This document shows, in pieces, positions 1 to 8,983 of a stretch of DNA of 64,000 nucleotides. Position numbers and translations under genes: made by a program. This DNA is from Cellulomonas gelida. Its GTDB lineage: Bacteria; Actinomycetota; Actinomycetes; Actinomycetales; Cellulomonadaceae. Position 1 is the first letter of the stretch. Each line of letters starts with the position of its first letter. The stretch is from contig NZ_BJLQ01000016.1 of NCBI RefSeq assembly GCF_006538725.1, positions 1-64,000 of the forward strand, in the 5' to 3' direction. The notes beneath the pieces were generated by a model. That model saw nothing but the letters and a program-made list of their open reading frames with translations. It made no database searches and had not been told where the DNA came from.

Positions 1-33
1 GGGTGTCGTGGCGGTGGGGCCGCCACGACACCC
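1..33 (-). terminator. Hairpin terminator of the first protease gene
   Basis: A perfect 14-bp stem (1-14 with 20-33) closes a 5-base loop, 45 bases beyond the stop codon of the minus-strand protease gene. There is no clear T-run, as is usual for high-GC actinobacterial terminators. The window edge hides whether it also serves a gene to the left. Confidence 0.7.
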
Positions 34-77
34 CGTCGGTGTGCGTGATCCGCCGCGTCAGCGACGGACAGGGGTCG

Positions 78-3000
78 TCAGCGCGTGACCGTGAAGGTCA
101 CGGTCTTCGACGAGGCCGAGGTCCCGGCCGTGCCCGCGTAGCCGACGGTCAGGGTGTGCTTCCCGACGGACAGCGAGGTCGGCAGCGTGATCGTGGCCTT
201 GCCGGTCGTGCCGCTGACCGTGAGGGTCCCCGACGCGATCGTCTTGCTGCCCTCCTTGATGGTCACCTTCCCGGAGGGAGCAGCGGTCGCGCCCTTGACG
301 GTGACGGTGGCCTTGACCGTGCTGCCCTTCTTCGCGGTCCACTTCGACAGCGAGACGCTCGTCGTCGTCGTGGACTTCGCGACCGTGAGCTTCACGACGG
401 CCGACGTCGACCCGACGTACGCCGAGCTCGTCGGCACGAAGACCGCCTTGAGCTGGTGCGTCCCGACGCCCAGGGCGACGGCCTTGGTGGCCTTGCCTGC
501 GGACACCGTGACGGAGCCGAGCGACTTCGTGCCGTCGTAGAAGGTCACGCGCCCGGCCGCGGCCGGGGAGACCGTCGCGGTGAGCGTGGCCTTCTGGCCG
601 TACGAGGTGCCACCCGAGACGGCGAGCTTCGTCGTCGTCTTCGTCGGGACCGGGACGGTGACGTCCACGACCTGCGCCCGCGACGTGCCGGTGTTGTGGT
701 GCTGCAGGACGAGCAGCTTGCCCGACTTCGCGGTCGCCGATCGGTGCACGGGGATCGTGCCGACCTCGCCGATCGCCGGGACGAGCAGGCCCGGGTCCGT
801 CTCGAACCAGAACGACGGGTCGTACGGGTCGACCGTGAACGGCGTGACCTCGTCGACGACGGAGTCGCGCGCGTAGTCGGAGTACGTCCACACCGAGACC
901 GTCGGGGTGTCGCCCTTCTCGATGCCCGTGGCCACGAGGCCGATCGGTGCGACCAGCACGTTGCTGTTGAACAGGCCGCCGTCCATGCCGATGACGCCGT
1001 TGACGAGCTGCGTGTCGATCGCGTCGTCGGACGGGTCGGCGTGCAGGTCGAACGTCTGGACGACCGTGAGGTCCACCTCGGGGTCGATCTTCGTGACGAT
1101 CGACTGGAGGTCGGCCTCGCCGTCGTTGTCCACGTCGATGTCGATGACCGGGATGACCCCGGTGCCGATGGAGGCCCAGTCACCGTCGGTCGCGATGCCG
1201 ATGTTGAGCGTGGCCCACTCCGGGTCCTCCTCGAGCGCGTCGACGTACGGCGCGTTCGACGACCAGCCGACGTACCGCAGGTCGCCCGAGGCGATCGCGG
1301 ACGCGGACGTGGTCAGCGAGGCGTCGGCCTCGAGCCGGGGGCTCGTGGCCGCCAGGATCAGCGGCGACGTGAGCGACGTCCAGCCGCCCGCGTCGACACC
1401 GCGACCGGTGAGCGCGAGGCCCGCGGTCGTGGCCGTGCCCGAGAACGCGACGTTCGACGCCTTGAGGTCGGCGACGAGGCGCGGCGCCGCCTGGACGGGC
1501 ACGCGCAGCTCCTGGTCGTCGGACGTCGAGGTCAGCACGACGCGACCCGAGAGCGTGGTGACGTACTCGCGCGGGAGCCCGAACTGCGCGAGCTCCTGCG
1601 TCGGGTCGATCTCCCGCTCGAGCGTCGCCGGGTCGACCGTGAGGGTCAGCGTGAGCGTGGACGCCCGGCCGGCCGGGACGGTGACCTGCGACGGCGAGAC
1701 CGTGATGCCCGCGCCGCCGGCGGTGGACGCCGCGACGAACGCCGTGTCGTACGTGCGGGCCGACGAGCCGAAGTTGCGCACGGTGACCGTGGCCTTCTTC
1801 GTCACGACCTGGTCCGCCACGTCGACGACGCCGAACGCGACCGACGTGAGCTCCTCGTCCTGCGAGGCGTACGCGATGACGTCCGTCTCGACCGCGGCGA
1901 GCGCGTCCACACGGCCGGAGCCGACGCGCTCGGGGCCGTAGGCGATGCCCGCGCCGTCGGCCTCGGTGGTCACGTCGTGCGTCGCGGTGTTCATGACGGC
2001 CGCCTTGACCTGCTGGGCCGTCCAGCCCGGGTGCGCCGCCCGGACGAGCGCGGCGATGCCGGCCACGTGCGGGGTCGCCATCGACGTGCCCGAGAGCACG
2101 TGCCCGGCAGCACCGCCGCCGGACGCGGCCGACAGGATGCCCGTCCCGGGCGCGGCCACGTCGGGCTTCACGATGCCGAGCGACCCGTGCACACCGCGCG
2201 ACGAGCCCGAGTTGAGCAGGTCGCCCGCCCCGGCCTGCGTGCCGCGCATCGCGAGGCTCGGACCGATCTGCAGCCGCAGGGAGCCGGCCTCGATCTCGCT
2301 CATGAGCGCCTCGGTCGAGGACTTCGTGAGCTGGATGCCAGGGATCGCGGCGTTGCCCGAGATGCCGGCGGAGAACACGTCGACGTCGGTCGGCAGCACC
2401 ACACCGGCTGCGCCGGCGTTCGAGGCGTTCGTGAACCGGGCGACCGAGCCGCACACGCGCGCGGGCGTCTCGTCCCACCACAGGTACACGATCCGGCCGG
2501 CGACGGCCGCGGCCTGCTCGGGCGTGAACGGCGTGCAGCCGTCGAACTTGGCACCCAGGAACACGACGGGCGCGGTCACGTCGGCGCCGCCCGAGTACGC
2601 GATCGAGTTCTGGCCGGCGAACGTCTGGCCGCGCAGCGCCGCGGCGTCCGCCTCGATGACGCGCGCCGCGTCGAGCACGGGGGCGCCGACCGAGTTGGCG
2701 ACCGTGAGCGAGCTCGCGGCGTTGCCGGGTGCGCCGCCGACGTCGGTGATGTCGCCCGCGTTGCCGGAGGCCACCGCGACGACGACGCCGAGCTTGGTCA
2801 GCTCGTCGACGAGCAGGTTGTCCGGGTCGTCGGCCGGGGAGCCGTCCGAGCCGAGCGACATGTTGACGACGTCGACGTGGTCGGACAGGTCGCCGTCGCC
2901 GTTCGGGTCCGCGGCGCGGTCCAGGGCGAGGCTCGTGAGGTTCGTCGAGCCGCCGATGTCGCCGAAGACCTTGAACGCCCAGACCGTCGCGCCCGGCGCC

Positions 3001-3941
3001 GAGCCGGGGCCGATCTGCCAGTCGGAGACGTCCGTGAGGTCGTCGTACCCGCCGGTGAACGTGGTGCCGCTCTCCGTCACGCCGTACCCGGCGGCCGAGC
3101 CGGCGACGTGCGTGCCGTGGCCCGAGTTGGGGGACGTCGACAGCGAGTCGATGGGGTTCGCGTCGGGCGTCGGGACGTCCGTGGAGCCTGGCTCGTCGAG
3201 GCTCGCGTCGTACAGCGGCCCGGCGAAGTCGTAGCCGCCCGCGTACTTGGCCGCGTCGAACCACGCCGGGTCCACGGCCTGCGTGCCGTCGTCGCCGTAC
3301 GCGGCCTCGTATGCCGCAAGGGTGCCCGCGCCGCCGAAGTCGGCGTGCGTGTAGTCCAGGCCCGTGTCGATCACGGCGATGCTCACGCCGTCGCCGGTCT
3401 CGCCCGTGTCCTGCCACGTCGCGAGCGCGCGCGTGAAGTCGACCGTGTTCGCGTTCGACGGACGCTTGGTCGCCACGCGGTAGATCGCGGTGACGTCGTC
3501 GGACGCGGCGAGCGCCGCGATCTTCTCGGCGTCGCCGGTGACGAGCGTGCCCGCCATGAGGTTCGTCAGCGTGCCCAGGCGCTTGGGCGTGGCCGAGCCC
3601 GCGTTCTTCGCGGTGAGCTCGGTCGGCACGACGTCGGCCGCGAGGTCCTCGGCAGCGGCGGCGGCCTCGAGGACGGCGTCGGCGCCCTCGTCGGCGACGT
3701 CGACGCCCGCGTCGGTCGCGAGCTGGACGAGGGCCGTGATCTGGCCCTCGTCACCGGTGACGCCGATGCGCTTGCGGGCCTCGGCGAGCGTGGTCGAGGA
3801 CAGTGCGGGGTCGAGGCGCGAGGCGGCCGGCCCCGCGTCGGAAGGCGCAGCGGTGGCGGACGTGGCGAGCAGCGCGCTGGTCAGCGCGACCGACACCGCC
3901 GTGGTGGACGCCAGGAGTGAGCGCCGGACTGGTCGTGACAT
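78..3941 (-). CDS. Secreted subtilisin-family (S8) serine protease with PA-type insert and Ig-like tail, copy 1
   Basis: Predicted extracellular endopeptidase of 1287 residues, Vpr/C5a-peptidase-like in layout. An N-terminal signal peptide (two Arg, hydrophobic stretch, ATAAP at about 30-33) is followed by a propeptide-like region to about 170. The catalytic triad is visible as Asp192 (IDTGLDYTHADFGG), His275 (NSGHGTHVAG) and Ser620 (LSGTSMATPHVAG), with oxyanion Asn394 (ASGNAG). A protease-associated insert lies at about 455-560, between His and Ser. The last 190 residues hold two Ig-like repeats rich in Thr, Ser and Val. No sortase motif is seen, so the product is probably released. The ATG at 3941 follows GAAGGGA at good spacing; a start 26 codons upstream lacks these features. 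It is a close paralogue of the gene at 4877-8791. The family call is secure; the substrate is unknown. Confidence 0.93.
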   Translation of the reverse strand: MSRPVRRSLLASTTAVSVALTSALLATSATAAPSDAGPAASRLDPALSSTTLAEARKRIGVTGDEGQITALVQLATDAGVDVADEGADAVLEAAAAAEDLAADVVPTELTAKNAGSATPKRLGTLTNLMAGTLVTGDAEKIAALAASDDVTAIYRVATKRPSNANTVDFTRALATWQDTGETGDGVSIAVIDTGLDYTHADFGGAGTLAAYEAAYGDDGTQAVDPAWFDAAKYAGGYDFAGPLYDASLDEPGSTDVPTPDANPIDSLSTSPNSGHGTHVAGSAAGYGVTESGTTFTGGYDDLTDVSDWQIGPGSAPGATVWAFKVFGDIGGSTNLTSLALDRAADPNGDGDLSDHVDVVNMSLGSDGSPADDPDNLLVDELTKLGVVVAVASGNAGDITDVGGAPGNAASSLTVANSVGAPVLDAARVIEADAAALRGQTFAGQNSIAYSGGADVTAPVVFLGAKFDGCTPFTPEQAAAVAGRIVYLWWDETPARVCGSVARFTNASNAGAAGVVLPTDVDVFSAGISGNAAIPGIQLTKSSTEALMSEIEAGSLRLQIGPSLAMRGTQAGAGDLLNSGSSRGVHGSLGIVKPDVAAPGTGILSAASGGGAAGHVLSGTSMATPHVAGIAALVRAAHPGWTAQQVKAAVMNTATHDVTTEADGAGIAYGPERVGSGRVDALAAVETDVIAYASQDEELTSVAFGVVDVADQVVTKKATVTVRNFGSSARTYDTAFVAASTAGGAGITVSPSQVTVPAGRASTLTLTLTVDPATLEREIDPTQELAQFGLPREYVTTLSGRVVLTSTSDDQELRVPVQAAPRLVADLKASNVAFSGTATTAGLALTGRGVDAGGWTSLTSPLILAATSPRLEADASLTTSASAIASGDLRYVGWSSNAPYVDALEEDPEWATLNIGIATDGDWASIGTGVIPVIDIDVDNDGEADLQSIVTKIDPEVDLTVVQTFDLHADPSDDAIDTQLVNGVIGMDGGLFNSNVLVAPIGLVATGIEKGDTPTVSVWTYSDYARDSVVDEVTPFTVDPYDPSFWFETDPGLLVPAIGEVGTIPVHRSATAKSGKLLVLQHHNTGTSRAQVVDVTVPVPTKTTTKLAVSGGTSYGQKATLTATVSPAAAGRVTFYDGTKSLGSVTVSAGKATKAVALGVGTHQLKAVFVPTSSAYVGSTSAVVKLTVAKSTTTTSVSLSKWTAKKGSTVKATVTVKGATAAPSGKVTIKEGSKTIASGTLTVSGTTGKATITLPTSLSVGKHTLTVGYAGTAGTSASSKTVTFTVTR

Positions 3942-4017
3942 GCGTGTCCCTTCGTGTATCCCTCGGGGCGCCCCGCGACCCGATCTCGACGAGGGCGCGG
4001 TGCGGAGCGTGGGGCGC

Positions 4018-4033
4018 ACGTTACTGACCAGTA
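4018..4033 (-). promoter_or_regulatory. Promoter and palindromic operator candidate for protease copy 1
   Basis: On the minus strand a TAACGT -10 element occupies 4018-4023, giving a leader of about 70 bases. It overlaps the inverted repeat TACTGACCAGTA at 4022-4033 (arms TACTG and CAGTA). Nearly the same sequence sits at the promoter of the paralogue (8886-8901), and a related one at 28158-28173. The palindrome over the -10 suggests repressor binding. This is an inference. Confidence 0.5.
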
Positions 4034-4188
4034 GGACGATCGAGGGGCGAGTTCACCTGATCGCAACGAAGTCGCGGCGAGATGGCGGCAACATCCCGAG
4101 GGGTGGACATCTCGCCCCGGCGACGACGCCCTGAACAGGGGCGACGACGAAGGTGTGGACGGTGACGACCGTGCGCGTCCGGGTGGCC

Positions 4189-4194
4189 GACAAT
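4189..4194 (+). promoter_or_regulatory. Possible -10 element of the RNase H gene
   Basis: GACAAT ends 8 bases before the ATG at 4203, which has no Shine-Dalgarno sequence. This fits the leaderless pattern seen at many genes in this window. It matches only the A and T of TANNNT, so support is modest. Confidence 0.35.
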
Positions 4195-4202
4195 GGTCGG
4201 CG

Positions 4203-4733
4203 ATGATCACCGTGAGCACCGACGGCTCCTGCCTGCGCAACCCCGGGGGTGCGATCGGGTGGGCCTGGGCCAACCATGACGGCACGAGCGCCAGCGGCGG
4301 CGAGACGTCCGGCACCAACCAGATCGCCGAGCTGATGGCCGTGCTCGAGGCCGTCCGGGCGCACCCCGGCGACGAGCCGCTGCGCATCGAGGCCGACTCG
4401 CAGTACGCGATCAAGTGCTCGTCGGAGTGGGTGCACGGGTGGCGGCGCCGCGGCTGGCGCACCGCGGGCGGCGGCCCGGTGCAGAACCTCGCGCTGGTGC
4501 AGGCGATCGACCGCGCCATCGCGGAGCGCTCGGGCCCCGTGACGTTCACGTGGGTCCGCGGCCACCGCGGGGACCGGTTCAACGAGCGGGCCGACGAGCT
4601 CGCAGGCATCGCCGCGCGCGCCGCCCGCGACGGGCTCCTCCCGCGGCCCACGACCGTCGCCGACGCCGCGACCCGGCCCGACGGGGCGGCTCAGCCCGCT
4701 GCGCGCGGGCTCGTCGTCGACACGCTGTTCTGA
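4203..4733 (+). CDS. rnhA: Ribonuclease HI
   Basis: Cytosolic endonuclease that cuts the RNA strand of RNA-DNA hybrids (R-loops, primers). The 176 residues carry the full type I active site: Asp7 (STDGSC), Glu43 (AELMAVLEA), Asp65 (EADSQYAI), His121 (RGHRGD) and Asp131 (NERADELA). The RGWRTAGGGPV segment, a basic substrate-contact loop in RNase HI, is also present. The tail after residue 145 is longer than in E. coli and low in conserved motifs. ATG 4203 is preferred because the family starts directly with the first beta strand (ITVSTDGS); upstream in-frame codons would add unrelated residues. It lies alone on the plus strand between two minus-strand protease paralogues. Confidence 0.93.
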   Translation: MITVSTDGSCLRNPGGAIGWAWANHDGTSASGGETSGTNQIAELMAVLEAVRAHPGDEPLRIEADSQYAIKCSSEWVHGWRRRGWRTAGGGPVQNLALVQAIDRAIAERSGPVTFTWVRGHRGDRFNERADELAGIAARAARDGLLPRPTTVADAATRPDGAAQPAARGLVVDTLF

Positions 4734-4812
4734 GCGGGCTCGTCCTCCTCTGACCGGTCTCGTCTTCTGAGTCGGCTCGTCGCGCGAACGCCCGGGCCGG
4801 GGCCCGGCACGA

Positions 4813-4850
4813 CGGCGGGGCGCCGCGGCCGTGGCCACGACGCCCCGCCG
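4813..4850. terminator. Hairpin between convergent rnhA and protease copy 2
   Basis: A 10-bp stem (4813-4822 with 4841-4850) encloses a loop that itself can pair (GGCC twice). It lies in the gap between the stop of rnhA at 4733 and the stop of the minus-strand protease at 4877, so it could act in both directions. Confidence 0.55.
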
Positions 4851-4876
4851 AGGGCGTGCTCTTCAGGGCGACCGCG

Positions 4877-7800
4877 TCAGCGGCGGACCGTGAACGTGAC
4901 CGAGCCCTGCGAGGCCTCGGTCGACTTGCTGCCGGCGTAGCTCGCCGTCAGCGTGTGCGGGCCCGGCGCGAGATCACGCGGGAGCGCGATCGACACCGTG
5001 CCCGTGAGGCGCTGGACCTTGAGCGTGCCGGTACCGATGACCTTCGTCCCCTCGGTCAGCGTGACCGTCCCGAACGGGGCCGCGGTCGCGCCGGTCACCG
5101 TGACGACGGCCTGCGACGCGCCCGCACCGCCCGGGTACGGCTTGCCGCCGCCGCTCGTCGTACCGGACGCCCCGGAGCGGACGGAGGCACCGGTCACCGT
5201 GACCTTCGTCGTCGTCGCCGACTTGGCGACCGTCACCGGGACCGCCGCGGACACCGACGGCAGGAACGTCGAACCCCTCGCCGGGACGAACGACGCGGTG
5301 ATCGAGTGCGCGCCGAGCCCGAGCTGCACCGACGCGGTGGCCGCGCCGCGCCGGACGTCCGCGACGGCGATCAGGTGCGTGCCGTCGCGGAACGCGACGG
5401 TGCCCTTCGCCGACGGCGGCGTGAGGCTCGCCTTGAGGAGCGCCTTCTCGCCGTACGACGTCCCGCCGACGACCGACAGGGTCGTCGTCGTGGCGGTCGG
5501 CAGGGTCGCCTTGACCACCTGGACGCGCTTGCCCGCGACGTTGTGGTGCTGGAACACCAGGAGCTCGGCCGAGGCTGCGCTCGCGGAGCGGTGCACGGGG
5601 ATGGTGACCCCGCCGGCGCCGTTCGTGGAGATGAGCGAGTCGCGGTCGTTCTCGAACCAGAACGGCGGGGCGTACGGGTCGACCGTGAACGGCTCGGCCT
5701 CGTCGACCACGTCGTCCTTGCCGTACGGCGAGTACGTCCAGACGGTGACGGTCGGGGTGGCCCCCGGCTCGATGCCGACGGCACCGAGGCTGATCGGCGC
5801 GACGAGCACGTTGTTGTCGAACACGCCCGTGTCGACGTCGCCGAGCTCGTTGTTGATCGGCTCGATGTCGACCGCCGGGTTCGACGCGGGTGCGTGCAGG
5901 TCGAACGTCGAGACGACCGTGAGGTCGATCGACGGGTCGAGCTTCCACACGTACGACTCGAGGTCGTACGTGCCGTCGCCGTCGACGTCGGTGTCGATCA
6001 CGGGGATGACGGCCTGGCCGAGCGAGGCCCAGTCGCCCTGCGTCGCGACACCGATGTTGAGCAGCCCGTACTCCTGCGGGTCGGCGCCGAGCGCCTCGAC
6101 GTAGGGAGCGGTCGAGGACCAGCCGACGTACCTGATGTCGCCGGACGCGAGCGCCGAGGCCGACGTGGTGAGCGTCGGGTCCTCCTCGAGCTGGGGGCTC
6201 GTCGTGCCGAGGATCAGGGGCGTGGTGAGCGACTGCCAGCCGCCCGAGGACACGCCCTTGCCCGTGAGCGCCAGGCCCGCGGTCGTGGACGTCCCGGAGA
6301 ACGTGACGTCCTTGGCCTTGAGGTGCGAGACCAGACGCGGCGCGGCCTGCACCGGGACGCGCAGGTCGGAGGCGGCGGTGCGCGAGTCGAGGACGACCCG
6401 ACCGGTCAGCCCCGCGACGTACTCGCGCGGCAGCCCGGACTGCACCGAGGCGGACGTGGGGTCGATGTCACGCTCGAGCGTGGCCGGGTCGGCCTTGAGC
6501 GTGACCGTGAGCGTCGTGGAACGGCCCGGCGGCACGTTGACGCGCGTCGGGTGGACCGTGATGCTCGCGCCGCCCGCGGTGGACGCGGCGACGAACGACG
6601 CGTCGTAGCTGGCGAGCGTGCGGCCGGTGTTGCGCACGGTCACCTTGGCGGTGCGCACGACCGTCTTCGGGCCGACGTCGACGACGCCGAACGCGACCGA
6701 CGTGAGCGCCGGGTTCTTGGCGTTGTACGCGAGGACGTTCGTCTGCACGGCCTGCAGCGCGTCGACGCGACCGGCGCCCACCCGCTCGGGTCCGTACGCC
6801 AGACCGGTGCCACCGGGCTCGGTGGTGACGTCGTGCGTCGCGGTGTTGACCACGGCGGCCTTGACGTCGGTCGCCGACCAGCGCGGGTGCGCGGCGCGGA
6901 CCAGCGCGGCGATGCCCGCGACGTGCGGTGCGGCCATCGAGGTGCCCGACAGCAGCTGGCCCGCCGTGCCGCCGCCCGAGGCGGCCGACAGGATGCCGGT
7001 GCCGGGTGCGGCGACGTCGACCTTGGCGATGCCGAGCGAGCCGTGCACGCCGCGCGACGAGCCGTCGTTCAGCAGGTCGCCCGCGCCCTCCTGGCTGCTC
7101 GACTGCGCGAGGCCCGGGCCGATCGTCAGCGACAGCGTGCCCGCCTCGATCTCCGGCAGGAGCGCGTCGGTCGACTGCTTGGTGAGCTGCGCGCCGGGAA
7201 TCGTGGCGTTGCCCGCGATACCTGCGGCGAAGACCGCCTGCTCGGTGGGCAGGACCACGCCGACGGCGCCCGCGGCGGTCGCGTTGTTGAAGCGGACGGC
7301 CGATCCGCACAGCCGCGCGGAGTCGTCGTCGTTCCACCACAGGTACGCGATCTTGCCGGCGACTAGCGCGGCCTGCGCCGCGGTGAACGCCGTGCAGCCG
7401 TCGAAGTCGGCCGCCACGTAGGCGACCGGGGCGGTGACGTCCGGCCCGGAGTACGCGACCGAGTTCTGCGCCGCGAACAGCTTCCCGACGAGCGAGGCGT
7501 CGGAGGCGGCCGTGACCTTGACGGCGTCGAGCACCGGGGCGCCCACGGAGTTCGCGACCGTGATCGCGCTCGCGGCGTTGCCCGGCGAGCCGCCGATGTC
7601 GGTGATGTCGCCCGCGTTGCCCGAGGAGATCGCGACGACCACGCCGAGCTTGGTCAGCGCGTCGATGAGGGCGTTGTCGGGGTCGTCGGCCGGGGTGCCG
7701 TCGCTGCCGAGCGACAGGTTCAGGACGTCGACGTGGTCGGACAGGTCGCCGTCACCGTTCGGGTCCGCGGCACGGTCGAGCGCGAGGCCGGTGAGATCGG

Positions 7801-8791
7801 TCGAGCCGCCGATGTCGCCGAACACCTTGAACGACCACAGCTGTGCGCGGGGCGCGGCGCCGGGGCCGATCTGCCAGTCGGAGACGTCGGTCAGCGTCGA
7901 GTAGTCGCCGTCGAACGTGCTGCCGGTCGAGTCGACGCCGTAGCCGGCGGCGGTGCCGGCGACGTGCGTGCCGTGGCCCGAGTTGGGGGACGTCGACAGC
8001 GAGTCGATGGGGTTCTCGTCGGGCGTGGGGACGTCCGTGGAACCGGGCTCGTCGAGGCTCGCGTCGTACAGCGGCCCGGCGAAGTCGTAGCCGCCCGCGA
8101 ACTTGGCCGGGTCGTAGGAGCCCGCGGGGATCGGCTGGGTGCCGTCCTCGCCGTACGCGGCCTCGTACGCCTCGACGGTGCCCGCACCGCCGAAGTCGGC
8201 GTGCGTGTAGTCCAGGCCCGTGTCGATGACGCCGACCGAGACGCCCTCACCGGTCTGGCCGGTGTCGTGCCACGCCTGCAGCGCACGCGTGAACGTGACG
8301 GTGTTGGCGTTCGTCGGGCGCTTGGGGACGACGAGGCGGATCGCGGTGACCTTGTCCGACGACGCGAGCGCCCGGATCTTGGCGGCGTCGCCGCTGACGA
8401 GCGTCCCGGCGATGAGGTTGGTGAGGGTGCCGAGCCGCTTCGGTGCGGCGCTGGCGACGTTCTTCGCGGTGAGCTCGGCCGGCACGACGTCCTGCGCGAC
8501 GGCCTCCGTCTGCGCGGCGGCGTCCTGCACGGCGTCGGCACCCTGGGCGGCGACCTCGACGCCCGCGGCCGTGTCGAGCTCGACGAGCGCGGTGATCCGA
8601 CCCTTGGCACCGACGATCCCGGCGGCCTTGCGCGCCTCGTCGAGCGTGACCCTGCTGAGCGCGGGGTCGATGCCGTGGTCGGACGGGGTGGGTGGACCGG
8701 GTGGCGCGGCGGTGGCCGACGAGCCGAGGAGCGCGGTGCTGAGGGCCACCGCGAGCGCGGTGGTGGAGGCGAGGACGGATCTGCGTGACAT
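4877..8791 (-). CDS. Secreted subtilisin-family (S8) serine protease with PA-type insert and Ig-like tail, copy 2
   Basis: Predicted secreted endopeptidase of 1304 residues, collinear with the gene at 78-3941 through nearly its whole length. The signal peptide (RRSVLAST, hydrophobic core, SATAAP) is clear. The triad is Asp190 (VIDTGLDYTHADFGG), His273 (NSGHGTHVAG) and Ser618 (LSGTSMAAPHVAG), with oxyanion Asn392. The two copies differ most in the propeptide, the PA-like insert and the C-terminal Ig-like domains; the second Ig-like domain here carries a Gly/Ser-rich insert of about 20 residues absent from copy 1. ATG 8791 follows AGGGG at 5-6 bases, which is better than the in-frame GTG at 8797. 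The paralogues probably arose by tandem duplication. Different substrates or expression conditions are possible but not shown. Confidence 0.93.
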   Translation of the reverse strand: MSRRSVLASTTALAVALSTALLGSSATAAPPGPPTPSDHGIDPALSRVTLDEARKAAGIVGAKGRITALVELDTAAGVEVAAQGADAVQDAAAQTEAVAQDVVPAELTAKNVASAAPKRLGTLTNLIAGTLVSGDAAKIRALASSDKVTAIRLVVPKRPTNANTVTFTRALQAWHDTGQTGEGVSVGVIDTGLDYTHADFGGAGTVEAYEAAYGEDGTQPIPAGSYDPAKFAGGYDFAGPLYDASLDEPGSTDVPTPDENPIDSLSTSPNSGHGTHVAGTAAGYGVDSTGSTFDGDYSTLTDVSDWQIGPGAAPRAQLWSFKVFGDIGGSTDLTGLALDRAADPNGDGDLSDHVDVLNLSLGSDGTPADDPDNALIDALTKLGVVVAISSGNAGDITDIGGSPGNAASAITVANSVGAPVLDAVKVTAASDASLVGKLFAAQNSVAYSGPDVTAPVAYVAADFDGCTAFTAAQAALVAGKIAYLWWNDDDSARLCGSAVRFNNATAAGAVGVVLPTEQAVFAAGIAGNATIPGAQLTKQSTDALLPEIEAGTLSLTIGPGLAQSSSQEGAGDLLNDGSSRGVHGSLGIAKVDVAAPGTGILSAASGGGTAGQLLSGTSMAAPHVAGIAALVRAAHPRWSATDVKAAVVNTATHDVTTEPGGTGLAYGPERVGAGRVDALQAVQTNVLAYNAKNPALTSVAFGVVDVGPKTVVRTAKVTVRNTGRTLASYDASFVAASTAGGASITVHPTRVNVPPGRSTTLTVTLKADPATLERDIDPTSASVQSGLPREYVAGLTGRVVLDSRTAASDLRVPVQAAPRLVSHLKAKDVTFSGTSTTAGLALTGKGVSSGGWQSLTTPLILGTTSPQLEEDPTLTTSASALASGDIRYVGWSSTAPYVEALGADPQEYGLLNIGVATQGDWASLGQAVIPVIDTDVDGDGTYDLESYVWKLDPSIDLTVVSTFDLHAPASNPAVDIEPINNELGDVDTGVFDNNVLVAPISLGAVGIEPGATPTVTVWTYSPYGKDDVVDEAEPFTVDPYAPPFWFENDRDSLISTNGAGGVTIPVHRSASAASAELLVFQHHNVAGKRVQVVKATLPTATTTTLSVVGGTSYGEKALLKASLTPPSAKGTVAFRDGTHLIAVADVRRGAATASVQLGLGAHSITASFVPARGSTFLPSVSAAVPVTVAKSATTTKVTVTGASVRSGASGTTSGGGKPYPGGAGASQAVVTVTGATAAPFGTVTLTEGTKVIGTGTLKVQRLTGTVSIALPRDLAPGPHTLTASYAGSKSTEASQGSVTFTVRR

Positions 8792-8885
8792 GTGCACCCC
8801 TGGAGTTGTGGGTTCTCACGGAGCGTCCGTGGGACCGTCGGGCTGACCGTTGCCCTCGTCGGCGGAGACCACGCACGCCCGACGC

Positions 8886-8914
8886 ACGCTACTGACCGGT
8901 ACGCCCCACGTCAT
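8886..8914 (-). promoter_or_regulatory. Promoter and operator candidate for protease copy 2
   Basis: On the minus strand, ATGACG (8909-8914, a near -35) and TAGCGT (8886-8891, -10) are spaced by 17 bases. This gives a leader of about 88 bases. The -10 overlaps TACTGACCGGTA (8890-8901), matching the element at 4022-4033 with one change. Confidence 0.55.
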
Positions 8915-8983
8915 CCGGTACGACCGAATTGGTGGCGGCGCTCGTCGAACGCCCCGCCGAGGACCGGCGTGCCGGCGCGCCCC

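Noticed and set aside
3-3920. A 1305-codon plus-strand frame opposite protease copy 1.
   Set aside because: It mirrors the protease reading frame, with Arg/Asp/Gly-biased shadow sequence; the protease on the other strand has complete motifs and signal peptide.
78-8791. Composite transposon carrying the two proteases.
   Set aside because: There is no transposase, no terminal inverted repeats and no target-site duplication; tandem duplication is simpler.
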